DNA of 47,876 nucleotides, taken from positions 1-47,876 of the forward strand of contig JAGOAS010000028.1 in the NCBI GenBank assembly GCA_017983795.1. Direction: 5' to 3'. Each line of letters opens with the position of its first letter. Position 1 is the stretch's first letter. The stretch is from Piscinibacter sp. (GTDB lineage Bacteria > Pseudomonadota > Gammaproteobacteria > Burkholderiales > Burkholderiaceae_C). The position numbers and the translations under genes are program-made. The notes under the pieces were generated by a model. That model saw only the letters and a program-made list of their open reading frames with translations. It ran no database searches and was not told where the DNA came from. Positions 31,367 to 39,775 of the stretch are shown one piece after another.

Positions 31367-32289
31367 ATCCCGCCCTCTCCGTCGTCTTCCTCACCGTGCT
31401 GATCGGCGCCGGCCAGGGGCTGTTTCTCGCGCTCTACGGCTGCGAGCTGGCCGGCTTCGGCGCCACTCCGCAAGAGCGCGACACGCTCGGCCTCGGCGCG
31501 GCGCTGGCGCTGGTATTCACCGGCCTGGGCCTGCTCGCCTCCTTCTTCCACCTCGGCCACCCCGAGCGCGCCTGGCGCGCCGCGGCGATGTGGCGCAGCT
31601 CGTGGCTGTCGCGCGAGGTGATCGCCCTGCCCGCCTTCATGGCGGCCTGCGCGGCCTGGGGCGGCGCGCAATGGCTGGCGCTGCCCGGCACGCGCGCGCT
31701 CGGCGCGATCGCCGCGCTGGCCTGCCTGGCGCTGTTCGTCTGCACCGGCATGGTCTACGCGTCGATCCGCTTCCTGCAGGAGTGGGCCAGCCCGCTCACG
31801 CTCGTCAACTACCTGCTGATCGGCTGCGCTTCGGGCGCCACGCTGGCGGCGCTGCTGGCGAGCCTGCGCGCGCCGGCGCTGGCCCCCGTGCTGGCGCTGG
31901 CCGCGCTCGCGCTGACGCTGGCGGCGCTGATCGGCCGCGCCGCTGCGCTGGCGCGCAACGCACGTCTGCGGCCGCGCTCGACGCTGCAGAGCGCCATCGG
32001 CGTCAAGCACCCGATGATCCGCCAGCGCGCGCAGGGCTTCATGGGCGGCTCGTTCAACACGCGCGAGTTCTTCCACGGCCGCAGCGCCGCGGCGCTGCGC
32101 ACGCTGAAGTGGTTCTTCCTCGCTGCCGGCTTCGCCGTGCCGGCGGCGCTGCTGGCGCTCGCCCCGGCGTCGCCCGCGCCGCTGCTGCTGGCCGTGGCGG
32201 TGCAACTGGCGGGCCTGCTGGCCGAGCGCTGGTTCTTCTTCGCGCAGGCCAATCACCCGCAGAACCTCTACTACCAGGCCATCTCGTGA
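31363..32289 (+). CDS. soeC: Sulfite-oxidising enzyme, membrane anchor SoeC
   Basis: 308 aa, DmsC family, about eight transmembrane helices. Typical signatures are SFFHLGHPERAWRA, SWLSREVIALPAFMAACAAW and the C-terminal AERWFFFAQANHPQNLYYQ. It anchors the cytoplasmic SoeAB and passes electrons to quinone. The overlap with soeB (ATGA) and with the TauE/SafE gene (GTGA) indicates one transcript for sulfite oxidation and export. Confidence 0.93.
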   Translation: MNPALSVVFLTVLIGAGQGLFLALYGCELAGFGATPQERDTLGLGAALALVFTGLGLLASFFHLGHPERAWRAAAMWRSSWLSREVIALPAFMAACAAWGGAQWLALPGTRALGAIAALACLALFVCTGMVYASIRFLQEWASPLTLVNYLLIGCASGATLAALLASLRAPALAPVLALAALALTLAALIGRAAALARNARLRPRSTLQSAIGVKHPMIRQRAQGFMGGSFNTREFFHGRSAAALRTLKWFFLAAGFAVPAALLALAPASPAPLLLAVAVQLAGLLAERWFFFAQANHPQNLYYQAIS

Positions 32290-33215
32290 AGCGCCTGCCC
32301 CTCGCCGCCGCCGCGTTGCTGCTCCTGCTGGCCCTGCCCGCGCATGCCTCCGGCGGCGCGGCCTCGGCCATGCCCTGGTGGGGCTGGCCGCTGGCGCTCT
32401 TTCTCGCCTGCTTCGTGATGGGCATCGTCGCCGTGCCGGCGGGCATCGGCGGCGGCACGCTGTTCGTGCCCATCGTCGGCGGCTTCTTCCCCTTCCACCT
32501 CGACTTCGTGCGCGGCGCCGGCCTGCTCGTCGCCCTGGCCAGCGCGCTGGCCGCCGCGCCCATGCTGTTGCGCAGCGGCCTGGCCAGCCTGCGCCTGGCG
32601 CTGCCGCTGGCGCTGCTCGCCTCGGCCAGCTCGATCGCCGGCGCGCTGCTCGGCCTGGCCCTGCCCGTCTCGGTGGTGCAGACGGCGCTGGGGCTGATCG
32701 TGCTGTCCATCGTGCTGCTGATGGCGGTGGCCAGGAAGTCGGAGTTCCCCATCGTCGCCGCGCCGGATCGCCTCTCCAGCGCGCTGGCGCTGCACGGCGT
32801 ATTCGTCGACGGCGCCACGCGCCAGCGCATCGACTGGCAGGTGCACCGCACGGCCAGCGGGCTGGTGGTCTTCCTCGGCATCGGCGTGCTGGCCGGCATG
32901 TTCGGCATCGGCGCCGGCTGGGCCAACGTGCCGGCGCTCAACCTGCTGATGGGCGCGCCGCTCAAGGTGTCGGCCGGCACCTCGGGGCTGGTGCTGTCGC
33001 TGGTCGATTCGTCGGCGGCCTGGGTCTATGTCAACAGGGGCGCGGTGCTGCCGATGATCGCCGTGCCCTCGGTGGTGGGCATGATGCTGGGCGCCAAGAT
33101 CGGCGCGCGCTTGCTCAACGTGCTCAAGGGCACGGTGATCCGCCGCATGGTGATCGCCGTGCTGCTGTTCGCCGGCCTGCGCGCCCTGCTCAAGGGCACG
33201 GGGGTGTGGGCATGA
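32286..33215 (+). CDS. TauE/SafE family sulfite/organosulfur exporter
   Basis: 309 aa from GTG 32286, overlapping the soeC stop. A possible signal or first helix (LPLAAAALLLLLALPAHAS) is followed by paired TauE/SafE repeats: MGIVAVPAGIGGGTLFVPIV and LAGMFGIGAGWANVPALNLL. The family exports sulfite, sulfoacetate and related anions, which suits removal of excess sulfite or sulfate next to SoeABC. Around eight membrane helices are visible. The stop overlaps the next gene (ATGA). Confidence 0.88.
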   Translation: MKRLPLAAAALLLLLALPAHASGGAASAMPWWGWPLALFLACFVMGIVAVPAGIGGGTLFVPIVGGFFPFHLDFVRGAGLLVALASALAAAPMLLRSGLASLRLALPLALLASASSIAGALLGLALPVSVVQTALGLIVLSIVLLMAVARKSEFPIVAAPDRLSSALALHGVFVDGATRQRIDWQVHRTASGLVVFLGIGVLAGMFGIGAGWANVPALNLLMGAPLKVSAGTSGLVLSLVDSSAAWVYVNRGAVLPMIAVPSVVGMMLGAKIGARLLNVLKGTVIRRMVIAVLLFAGLRALLKGTGVWA

Positions 33216-33658
33216 AGCCGGTCGAGCCCGGCGCGCTGAGCATCGCGCCCGAGAGCGTGGTGCAGCCGCCCGAACAGCTGCGCTACGCACGCTGGCTGGA
33301 GTGGGGCACGCGTGTCGGGCTGGTCGCGCTGATCCTCATCTTCCTCGCCTACGGCATCGGCCTGGTCGAGCCGCACGTGCCGCATTCGCGCCTGCCCGAG
33401 GTGTGGAACCTGCCGGTCTCGCAGTTTCTCGCCGCCACCGGGCTGCCCACCGGCTGGGGCTGGCTGGCTTTCGCGCACCGCGGCGACATCGCCAACCTGC
33501 TGGGCATCGCGATGCTCACCGGCGCGTCGCTGTTGGCGCTGCTGGCGCTGCTGCCGCTGTACCTGCGCCAGCGCGAGCGCCTCTACGCGGCGCTGTGCGT
33601 GGCGCAGGTGGCGGTGCTGCTGCTGGCCGCCTCGGGCCTGCTGACGGCCGGGCACTGA
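33212..33658 (+). CDS. Small membrane protein, possibly DUF1634-like
   Basis: 148 aa with three hydrophobic helices: WGTRVGLVALILIFLAYGIG, NLLGIAMLTGASLLALLALL and AQVAVLLLAASGLLTAG. A cytoplasmic N-terminus of about 30 residues precedes them. The layout resembles DUF1634 proteins that accompany TauE/SafE permeases, and the 4-bp overlap with that gene supports a shared function in sulfur-anion export. The family assignment is tentative. Confidence 0.78.
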   Translation: MKPVEPGALSIAPESVVQPPEQLRYARWLEWGTRVGLVALILIFLAYGIGLVEPHVPHSRLPEVWNLPVSQFLAATGLPTGWGWLAFAHRGDIANLLGIAMLTGASLLALLALLPLYLRQRERLYAALCVAQVAVLLLAASGLLTAGH

Positions 33659-33672
33659 GCGTGGGCACGGCC

Positions 33673-34473
33673 ATGACGCACCCCTTCTCGCGCCTGCTGC
33701 TGGCCACCGAGCACACCGCGCAGGATGCCGGCGCCGAGACGCTGGCCTTCACGATGGCGCGGCGCTGCGCCCTGCCGCTGCGCGCCGTCGTGCCGATCAC
33801 CAGCAACCCGGAATACGAGGCGATGGCGCCGCAACTGGCCGCGCATGCGGAAGCGCAGGCGGGCGAGCGCATCGCCGCGCTGCGTGGCGATGCGCAGCGC
33901 GCCGAGGTGACGCTCGAACTGCTGGCGCGCCGCGGGCCGGAGGCCTGGCGCGAGATCGTCGACGAAGCGGCTTCCAGCGGCGCCGACCTGATCGTGATCC
34001 GGCGCCGCGGGCAGCGCGGGCTGCTGGCCAAGCTGCTGCTCGGCGAGATGGTGCGCACCGTGGTCACGCACGCGCCCTGCAGCGTGCTGGTGGTGCCGCG
34101 CGAGGCGCTCATGTGGTCGCAGCGCGTGCTGGTGGCGCTCGATCCGGACAGCCGCGAGCTCGGCCCGGTGATGCGCGCCGCGGCCATCGCCGCCGAATGC
34201 GGTCTGCCGCTGACGGTGCTGTGCGTGGGCACGCGCAGCGGCGATGCGCTGCAACGCGCCGTGGCCGCGGCGCGCGCGCTCGGCGTCACGGTCGAGGGGG
34301 TGGAGCGCAGCGGCCGGCCGCACGAGCAGATCCTCGCCGCCGCCAAGGAACTCGGCGCCGACCTGCTCGTGATCGGCCGCCACGGCGACGACGCGGCGGC
34401 GCGCGCCTGGCTGGGCGGCGTCGCGCAGAAGGTGATCGGGCTGGCCGAGCGGCCGGTGCTGGTGTCGGCATGA
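33673..34473 (+). CDS. Universal stress protein with two Usp domains
   Basis: 266 aa containing two UspA-type domains (about 1-145 and 148-266). The first shows FSRLLLATEHTAQDAGAET and LIVIRRRGQRGLLAKLLLGE; the second SQRVLVALDPDSRELGPVM and LLVIGRHGDDAAARAWLGG, the G-x2-G-x9-G-type ATP-binding region being only partly kept. Soluble, with no membrane segment. A GTG 12 bp upstream is an alternative start. It is coupled to the next gene by ATGA, so it belongs to the soe transcript; a role in stress adaptation during sulfur oxidation is inferred. Confidence 0.87.
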   Translation: MTHPFSRLLLATEHTAQDAGAETLAFTMARRCALPLRAVVPITSNPEYEAMAPQLAAHAEAQAGERIAALRGDAQRAEVTLELLARRGPEAWREIVDEAASSGADLIVIRRRGQRGLLAKLLLGEMVRTVVTHAPCSVLVVPREALMWSQRVLVALDPDSRELGPVMRAAAIAAECGLPLTVLCVGTRSGDALQRAVAAARALGVTVEGVERSGRPHEQILAAAKELGADLLVIGRHGDDAAARAWLGGVAQKVIGLAERPVLVSA

Positions 34474-35096
34474 GCGCGGCACTCGACTACCTCGTCAAGG
34501 CGCGGCCGGAAGCGCTCGGCCACTACTTCGCCTTCCTCGAGGACTGCGGCAAGCACCTCGACCCGAAGACGCGCGCCCTGATCTCGGTGATCACCAAGGT
34601 CGACGCGCAGACCGAGCGCGGCTTCAAGCAGTATCTGAAGCGCGCGCTGCGCGAAGGCTGCTCGCCGATGGAGGTGCTGGATGCGCTGCTGATGGCCTTC
34701 CCGACGCTCGGGCTGGCGAAGATCGTCTGGGCCACCGACATCATCCTGGCGATGAACCTGCCCGGCTTCAGCCCGCAGGCGCTGCGCGGCGAGAGCGCCT
34801 GGCACGACCTGATGGGCACCGACGACCTCGCCAGCGGGCAGACGAAGCGCATCGAATGCGACGGCCGCGCCCTCTTCGTGCACCGCGAAGCCGACGACTG
34901 GCGCGTCTACGACAGCCGCTGCCCGCACCAGACCACCGACATCCCCCACCTCGCGCTGCAGGGCCACACGCTGACCTGCCCGAAGCACGAGTGGGCCTTC
35001 GACATCCGCAGCGGTGAGTGCATCGCCCGCGGCAACACCCCGCTCACGCGTTGGGAGAGCCGGGTCGAGGACGGGCGCGTCCTCGCACGCTGGTAG
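34470..35096 (+). CDS. CMD-like / Rieske fusion protein
   Basis: 208 aa in two parts. Residues 1-105 resemble the alpha-helical carboxymuconolactone decarboxylase/AhpD fold (DPKTRALISVITKVDAQTER; REGCSPMEVLDALLMAFPTL), with only one Cys (Cys64) instead of the AhpD CxxC pair. Residues 110-208 are a Rieske-type 2Fe-2S domain with ligands Cys151/His153 (SRCPHQTTDIPH) and Cys170/His173 (LTCPKHEWAF). No signal peptide, so cytoplasmic. A redox partner or peroxide/thiol-detoxifying role is possible. The fusion is uncommon in my experience. Confidence 0.84.
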   Translation: MSAALDYLVKARPEALGHYFAFLEDCGKHLDPKTRALISVITKVDAQTERGFKQYLKRALREGCSPMEVLDALLMAFPTLGLAKIVWATDIILAMNLPGFSPQALRGESAWHDLMGTDDLASGQTKRIECDGRALFVHREADDWRVYDSRCPHQTTDIPHLALQGHTLTCPKHEWAFDIRSGECIARGNTPLTRWESRVEDGRVLARW

Positions 35097-35150
35097 GGGC
35101 CAACGACCTTTCTCGACACGCCACACAAACCTATTACGAGGAGACAGCAC

Positions 35151-36446
35151 ATGAACCGCCTTCGCCTTCCGCTCAAGATGGTGGCCCTCGCCGCGGCGCT
35201 CGTCGCCGGCCCGGCCTTCGCGACCAACGGCTACTTCCCGCACGGCTACGGCATCCGCGCCAAGGGCATGGGCGGCGCCTCGGTGGCGATGACCGGAGAC
35301 AGCATGGGCGGCGCCAACAACCCGGCGACCATGGTGTGGGTCGGCTCGCGCCTGGACGCCGGCATCGAGCTGTTCTCGCCGCAGCGCGACGCCGAGCGCA
35401 GCGGCGCCGGTTTCCCGACGCTCAACGGCAGCGTCGACAGCGACAGCAAATATTTCCTGGTGCCCGAGCTCGGCTACAACCGCATGCTCAACAACGATCT
35501 CTCGGTCGGCGTAACCGTCTACGGCAACGGCGGCATGAATACCGACTACCCCGAGGGCAACTTCAACTGCGGCGGCGGCGCGGCCAACATGCTGTGCGGC
35601 ACCGGCGGCCTGGGCGTGGACCTGATGCAGCTGGTGGTGGCGCCTACGGTGTCGTACAAGATCAATTCCAGCCACTCGGTCGGCGCCTCGCTGCTGCTCG
35701 GCTACCAGCAGTTCAAGGCCAAGGGCCTGCAGGCCTTCGACAACGCGCCCGGCTTCCCGCCCTTCACCGGCGCGCCCGGCAGCGTCACCAACAACGGCTA
35801 CTCGCGCTCGCACGGCTTCGGCATCCGGCTCGGCTACTACGGCCGCCTGACCGACGTGCTCAGCGTCGGCGCGGCCTACGCGCCCAAGATGAACATGAGC
35901 CGCTTCAAGGAGTACGCCGGCCTGTTCGCCGACAACGGCGACTTCGACATCCCGGCGCACTTTGCCGTCGGCCTGAGCTTCATGCCCGTGCCCGCGGTCA
36001 CCGTTGCGCTCGACTATCAGCGCATCAAGTACAGCGGCGTCGGCTCGGTGGGCAACGCCAGCTCGGTGCCGCTGCCGCTGGGTGCGGCCGGCGGCCCCGG
36101 CTTCGGCTGGCGCGACATCGACGTGCTCAAGCTCGGCGTGCAATGGCGCATCGACAGCGCCTGGACGCTGCGCGCCGGCCTCAACCGCGGCCAGAACCCG
36201 GTGACCAGCGAGAACGTCACCTTCAACATCCTCGCCCCGGGCGTGATGAAGCAGCACTACACGGGCGGCTTCACCTGGGCGATGAGCCCGACCGACGAGC
36301 TGAGCGCCTCGCTGATGATTGCGCCACGTCAGTCCGTCAGCGGGCCGTCGATGTTCAATGCGGTGATGGGCGCGGGCGCCGGCGGCAACGAGACGGTGCG
36401 CATGCGTCAGTACTCGCTGGGTGCGGCCTGGAGCCGCAAGTTCTGA
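35151..36446 (+). CDS. FadL/OmpP1-type outer-membrane transporter
   Basis: 431 aa. A cleavable signal (KMVALAAALVAGPAFA) exposes a mature N-terminus TNGYFPHGYGIRAKGMGGAS, the FadL hatch signature with the GMGGA motif; the rest is beta-strand rich and ends in the outer-membrane terminal Phe (LGAAWSRKF). FadL porins admit hydrophobic compounds. In this operon it may import hydrophobic sulfur species, which is inference. A strong GAGGAG precedes the ATG, and the 54-bp gap after the Rieske gene may hold an extra promoter, but none is convincing. Confidence 0.92.
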   Translation: MNRLRLPLKMVALAAALVAGPAFATNGYFPHGYGIRAKGMGGASVAMTGDSMGGANNPATMVWVGSRLDAGIELFSPQRDAERSGAGFPTLNGSVDSDSKYFLVPELGYNRMLNNDLSVGVTVYGNGGMNTDYPEGNFNCGGGAANMLCGTGGLGVDLMQLVVAPTVSYKINSSHSVGASLLLGYQQFKAKGLQAFDNAPGFPPFTGAPGSVTNNGYSRSHGFGIRLGYYGRLTDVLSVGAAYAPKMNMSRFKEYAGLFADNGDFDIPAHFAVGLSFMPVPAVTVALDYQRIKYSGVGSVGNASSVPLPLGAAGGPGFGWRDIDVLKLGVQWRIDSAWTLRAGLNRGQNPVTSENVTFNILAPGVMKQHYTGGFTWAMSPTDELSASLMIAPRQSVSGPSMFNAVMGAGAGGNETVRMRQYSLGAAWSRKF

Positions 36447-36484
36447 GACCGCTTGCCGAAGGCAAACGCACGAAGGAGAACGAG

Positions 36485-37765
36485 ATGGCACACATCGTCG
36501 TCATGGGCGCGGGTGTCGGCGGCATGCCGGCCGCCTACGAGTTGCGCGCCCTGCTGCCGGCGGAGCACCGCATCACCGTGGTCAACCCGACCGACACCTT
36601 CCAGTTCACGCCGTCCAACCCCTGGGTGGCGGTGGGCTGGCGCGAGCGCTCGGCGGTGACGCTGCCGATCGGCCCGCTGCTCGAGCGCAAGGGCATCGCC
36701 TTCGTCGCCAGCGCCGTCAGCAAGATCGACCCGGCCGCCAACCGCGTGACGCTGGAGAACGGCCAGGCGCTGGACTACGACTACCTCGTCATCACCACCG
36801 GCCCCAAGCTCTCCTTCGACGAGGTGCCGGGCGCCGGCCCGCACGGCGGCCACACGCATTCGGTGTGCACCGTCGGGCATGCGGAGATGTTCTGGGCCGA
36901 GTACCAGAAGTTCCTCGAGGCGCCGGGGCCGATCGTCGTGGGCGCGATGCCCGGCGCGAGCTGCTTCGGCCCGGCCTACGAGTTCGCCTTCATCCTCGAC
37001 GCCGATCTGCGCAAGCGCAAGCTGCGCCACAAGGTGCCGATGACCTACGTCACCGCCGAGCCCTACATCGGCCACCTCGGCCTGGGCGGCGTGGGCGACA
37101 GCAAGAGCATGCTGGAAAGCGAGCTGCGCGGCCACGACATCAAGTGGATCACCAGCGCCAAGACCACCAAGGTCGAGCCCGGCAAGCTCTTCACCACGCA
37201 GCTCGACGATCTGGGCAACGTGATGAAGGAGCACGAGGTGCCCTTCAAGCTGGCGATGATGCTGCCCGCCTTCAAGGGCGTGGAGCCGGTGGCCGCCATC
37301 GCCGACATGTGCAACCCGCGCGGCTTCGTGCTGATCGACGAGCACCAGCGCAGCAAGAAATACCGCAACATCTTCTCGGCCGGTGTGTGCGTGGCGATTC
37401 CGCCGGTGGAGGTGACGCCGGTGCCCAGCGGCGCGCCCAAGACCGGCTACATGATCGAGACCATGGTGACGGCCATCGCCCACAACATCGCCGCCGAACT
37501 GGCCGGCCAGCCGGCCACCGCCAAGGGCACCTGGAACGCCATCTGCCTGGCCGACATGGGCGACACCGGCGCCGCCTTCGTCGCGCTGCCGCAGATCCCG
37601 CCGCGCAACGTCAACTGGTTCAAGAAGGGCAAGTGGGTGCACTACGCCAAGATCGCCTTCGAGAAATACTTCATGCGCAAGATGAAGACCGGCAACTCGG
37701 ATCCGGTCTACGAGAAATACGTGCTCAAGGCGCTGGGCATCGTGCGCCTGGCCGATCGCGGCTGA
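36485..37765 (+). CDS. Sulfide:quinone oxidoreductase-family flavoprotein
   Basis: 426 aa, FAD-dependent. N-terminal FAD fold IVVMGAGVGGMPAAYEL; Cys128 (HSVCTVGHAE), Cys160 (PGASCFGPAYEF), Cys276 (DMCNPRGFVLID) and Cys302 (SAGVCVAIPPVE). The C-terminus (KTGYMIETMVTAIAHN; GKWVHYAKIAFEKYFMRKMK) matches SQR membrane-binding regions. SQR oxidises sulfide to polysulfide with quinone reduction. Cys128 and Cys160 fit the classical pair; the third redox Cys is not at the usual distance, so subtype and activity need phylogeny. No signal peptide. GAAGGAG lies upstream. Confidence 0.88.
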   Translation: MAHIVVMGAGVGGMPAAYELRALLPAEHRITVVNPTDTFQFTPSNPWVAVGWRERSAVTLPIGPLLERKGIAFVASAVSKIDPAANRVTLENGQALDYDYLVITTGPKLSFDEVPGAGPHGGHTHSVCTVGHAEMFWAEYQKFLEAPGPIVVGAMPGASCFGPAYEFAFILDADLRKRKLRHKVPMTYVTAEPYIGHLGLGGVGDSKSMLESELRGHDIKWITSAKTTKVEPGKLFTTQLDDLGNVMKEHEVPFKLAMMLPAFKGVEPVAAIADMCNPRGFVLIDEHQRSKKYRNIFSAGVCVAIPPVEVTPVPSGAPKTGYMIETMVTAIAHNIAAELAGQPATAKGTWNAICLADMGDTGAAFVALPQIPPRNVNWFKKGKWVHYAKIAFEKYFMRKMKTGNSDPVYEKYVLKALGIVRLADRG

Positions 37766-37779
37766 GGCGGCGCGACGCC

Positions 37780-38211
37780 ATGGACAGCGCCGCGCCCGAA
37801 GAGGCTGCGCCGCCCGGGCTGGAGATCAGCCTGGGCTCGGCGCTGGAGCTGTGCCGGCTCGGGCTGGCGACGATGATCGACATCCGCCAGTCCTTCGAGA
37901 TCGAGATGAAGGGCGCGATCCCCGACACCGTGCACGTGCCACTGTTCGAGGTCAAGCTGATGCTGGGCCATGCGCTGACCGAGGACGAGCAGGACATCCT
38001 CGACGCCGGCCAGCCCAAGGACATGGACGTGCAATCGTTCTTCACGACCATCAACCGGCTGCACCACGCGCACGACCACCTGCTGCTGTGCGTGTGCAAC
38101 AGCGGCCGGCGCAGCTTGGCCGCCGCGGCGCTGCTGCGCTCGCTGGGCTACCCCAAGGCGCTGTCGGTGGCCGGCGGCTTCCAGGCCTGGAAGAAGCTGC
38201 AGCAAGGCTGA
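37780..38211 (+). CDS. Rhodanese-like sulfurtransferase
   Basis: 143 aa single-domain rhodanese. The active-site loop is CNSGRRS in LLLCVCNSGRRSLAAAALL, followed by the family's AVAGGFQAW-like ending (LSVAGGFQAWKKL). A 50-residue insertion containing FFTTINRLHHAHD sits before the loop. It would pass sulfane sulfur, for example from SQR products, to TusA or glutathione-type acceptors. It lies 14 bp after the SQR gene, and may supply the rhodanese absent from the tusA-dsrE2 cluster. Confidence 0.9.
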   Translation: MDSAAPEEAAPPGLEISLGSALELCRLGLATMIDIRQSFEIEMKGAIPDTVHVPLFEVKLMLGHALTEDEQDILDAGQPKDMDVQSFFTTINRLHHAHDHLLLCVCNSGRRSLAAAALLRSLGYPKALSVAGGFQAWKKLQQG

Positions 38212-38216
38212 CGCGC

Positions 38217-38837
38217 GTGCAATCGAAAGCCCACTGGGAGCAGGTCTACACGAGCCAGCCCGCCACGGGCGTGAGCTGGTTCCAGGAACACGCACAGCGC
38301 TCGGTGCAGCTGATCCGGCGCACCGGCATCGCGCGCGACGCGCCCATCATCGACGTGGGCGGCGGCGCCTCGACGCTGGTGGACGATCTGCTCGCGACGG
38401 GCCACTCGGCACTGACGGTGCTCGATCTCTCCGAGGCCGCGCTGAACGCTGCCCGCCAGCGCCTGGGCGAGCGTGCGCAGCGCGTCGACTGGCGAGTGGG
38501 CGACATCACGCAGGTCGAGCTGCCGCGGCACGCCTACGCGCTCTGGCACGACCGGGCGGTCTTCCACTTCCTCACCACGCGCGAGGAGCGCGAGGCCTAC
38601 GTGGCCGCCGTGCTGCACGCCGTCAAGCCCGGCGGGCACGTCATCGTCGCGACCTTCGCCGAGGACGGCCCGCTCAAGTGCAGCGGCCTGCCGGTGATGC
38701 GCTACAGCGCCGATGGCCTGCACGCCGAGTTCGGCGCGCCCTTCGCGCTGCTGCAGCAGGAAGGCGAAGAGCACCACACGCCGCGCGGCACGGTGCAGAA
38801 GTTCATCTATTGCCTGTGCCGCCGGGAGCCGAGCTGA
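38217..38837 (+). CDS. Class I SAM-dependent methyltransferase
   Basis: 206 aa from GTG 38217, 5 bp after the rhodanese. The SAM motif I is IIDVGGGASTLVDDLL, with acidic loop TVLDLSEAALNAARQRLGE and motif WRVGDITQVELP; N-terminus KAHWEQVYTSQPATGVSWFQ is typical of a small methyltransferase group found widely in proteobacteria. The substrate is unknown; a thiol or sulfide S-methylation role would suit its position at the end of the sulfide module but is speculative. It is convergent with nrdG (19-bp gap). Confidence 0.87.
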   Translation: MQSKAHWEQVYTSQPATGVSWFQEHAQRSVQLIRRTGIARDAPIIDVGGGASTLVDDLLATGHSALTVLDLSEAALNAARQRLGERAQRVDWRVGDITQVELPRHAYALWHDRAVFHFLTTREEREAYVAAVLHAVKPGGHVIVATFAEDGPLKCSGLPVMRYSADGLHAEFGAPFALLQQEGEEHHTPRGTVQKFIYCLCRREPS

Positions 38838-38856
38838 CGGGCCTGGAGTAGCCGCC

Positions 38857-39552
38857 TCACTCGCGGCGCAGGCTGAAGTTCGGAAATGCCGCGCGCAGGT
38901 GCGCGAGGGTCGCCGGCGCCGGGTAGTCGGCCGGCGGGGCGCTCATGTGATTCGCCGGCCGCGCCACCTGCAAGGCGAAGTGCGTGGCGCCTTGCGCAGC
39001 CAGGCCATCGGCGAGATGCCGCAGCTCCGCGTCGTCCAGCAACGCCGGGTGCGCGGTGGTACGCATCTCGCTGGCCACGCCGGCATCGAGCACCGCGCGC
39101 ACGCTCTCGGCCACGGCCGCGGCGGAACCGGCCACGCCGGTGATGCGCCGATGCGCCGGTTCGTCGTCCAGCGGCGCCTTCACGTCCAGGCCGATCCAGT
39201 CGAGGCGCGGCAGCAGCTCGCGCAGCCGGCGCGGGGAGATGCCCGCGCTGTGCAGCCCGACCGCCAGGCCGAGGGTGCGCACCTCGTCCATCGCATCGCC
39301 GAGCGCCGGATCCAGCGTCGGCTCGCCGCCGCTGAACACCACGGCGTCGATCAGGCCGACGCGGCGCGGCAGCCAGGCCATCACCTCGCTCCAGCTCGGG
39401 CCCGCGGCCTCGTCGCGCGCTTGCAGTTGCGGGTTGTGGCAGTAGCCGCAGCGCCAGGGGCAGCCCTGCACGAATACCACGGCGCTGAGCTTGCCGGGGT
39501 AGTCGATGCTGGTGAAGCGCGTCAGGCCGCCGACGCGCAGCGACGCGGGCAT
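38857..39552 (-). CDS. nrdG: Anaerobic ribonucleotide reductase activating enzyme
   Basis: 231-aa radical SAM enzyme with the 4Fe-4S motif Cys31-Cys35-Cys38 (CPWRCGYCHN), SGGEPTLDPAL and GLDVKAPLDDEP. It generates the glycyl radical in the class III reductase. The start ATG 39552 overlaps the stop of the 63-aa glycyl-radical gene (TGATG), giving tight coupling of activator and its target peptide. An upstream ATG at 39660 would read through that gene in another frame and is rejected. Confidence 0.94.
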   Translation of the reverse strand: MPASLRVGGLTRFTSIDYPGKLSAVVFVQGCPWRCGYCHNPQLQARDEAAGPSWSEVMAWLPRRVGLIDAVVFSGGEPTLDPALGDAMDEVRTLGLAVGLHSAGISPRRLRELLPRLDWIGLDVKAPLDDEPAHRRITGVAGSAAAVAESVRAVLDAGVASEMRTTAHPALLDDAELRHLADGLAAQGATHFALQVARPANHMSAPPADYPAPATLAHLRAAFPNFSLRRE

Positions 39553-39743
39553 CAGCCGCAGCAGCGCGCTTCCTCGAAGTGCGTGCGCTCCTGGAACTCG
39601 CCCTGCTTGCCGATGTTGAACGAGGCCACCGGGCGGTGGTAGCCCATCACGCGCGTCCACACCTCGCAGCGCTGGCGCTCCTCGTCGCGCAGCGTGATCG
39701 TGCTGGCTTGCGGGGCTTCGATCGTCACGGTCGCTTCGGTCAT
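39552..39743 (-). CDS. Split NrdD: stand-alone glycyl-radical peptide
   Basis: A 63-aa protein corresponding to the C-terminal glycyl-radical segment of class III ribonucleotide reductase. The radical Gly34 is in CEVWTRVMGYHRPVASFNIG; downstream are KQGEFQERTHFEE and a Cys-Cys-Gly end. AAGGAG stands 7 bases before the ATG. The main NrdD (39776-41788) stops 32 bp upstream in a different frame, just after its zinc site, so the two chains must assemble to give an active enzyme. The pair of separate ribosome-binding sites argues against a sequencing frameshift. Confidence 0.88.
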   Translation of the reverse strand: MTEATVTIEAPQASTITLRDEERQRCEVWTRVMGYHRPVASFNIGKQGEFQERTHFEEARCCG

Positions 39744-39775
39744 CGCTCTCTCCTTGGTTGAATTTCGAATGTGGC

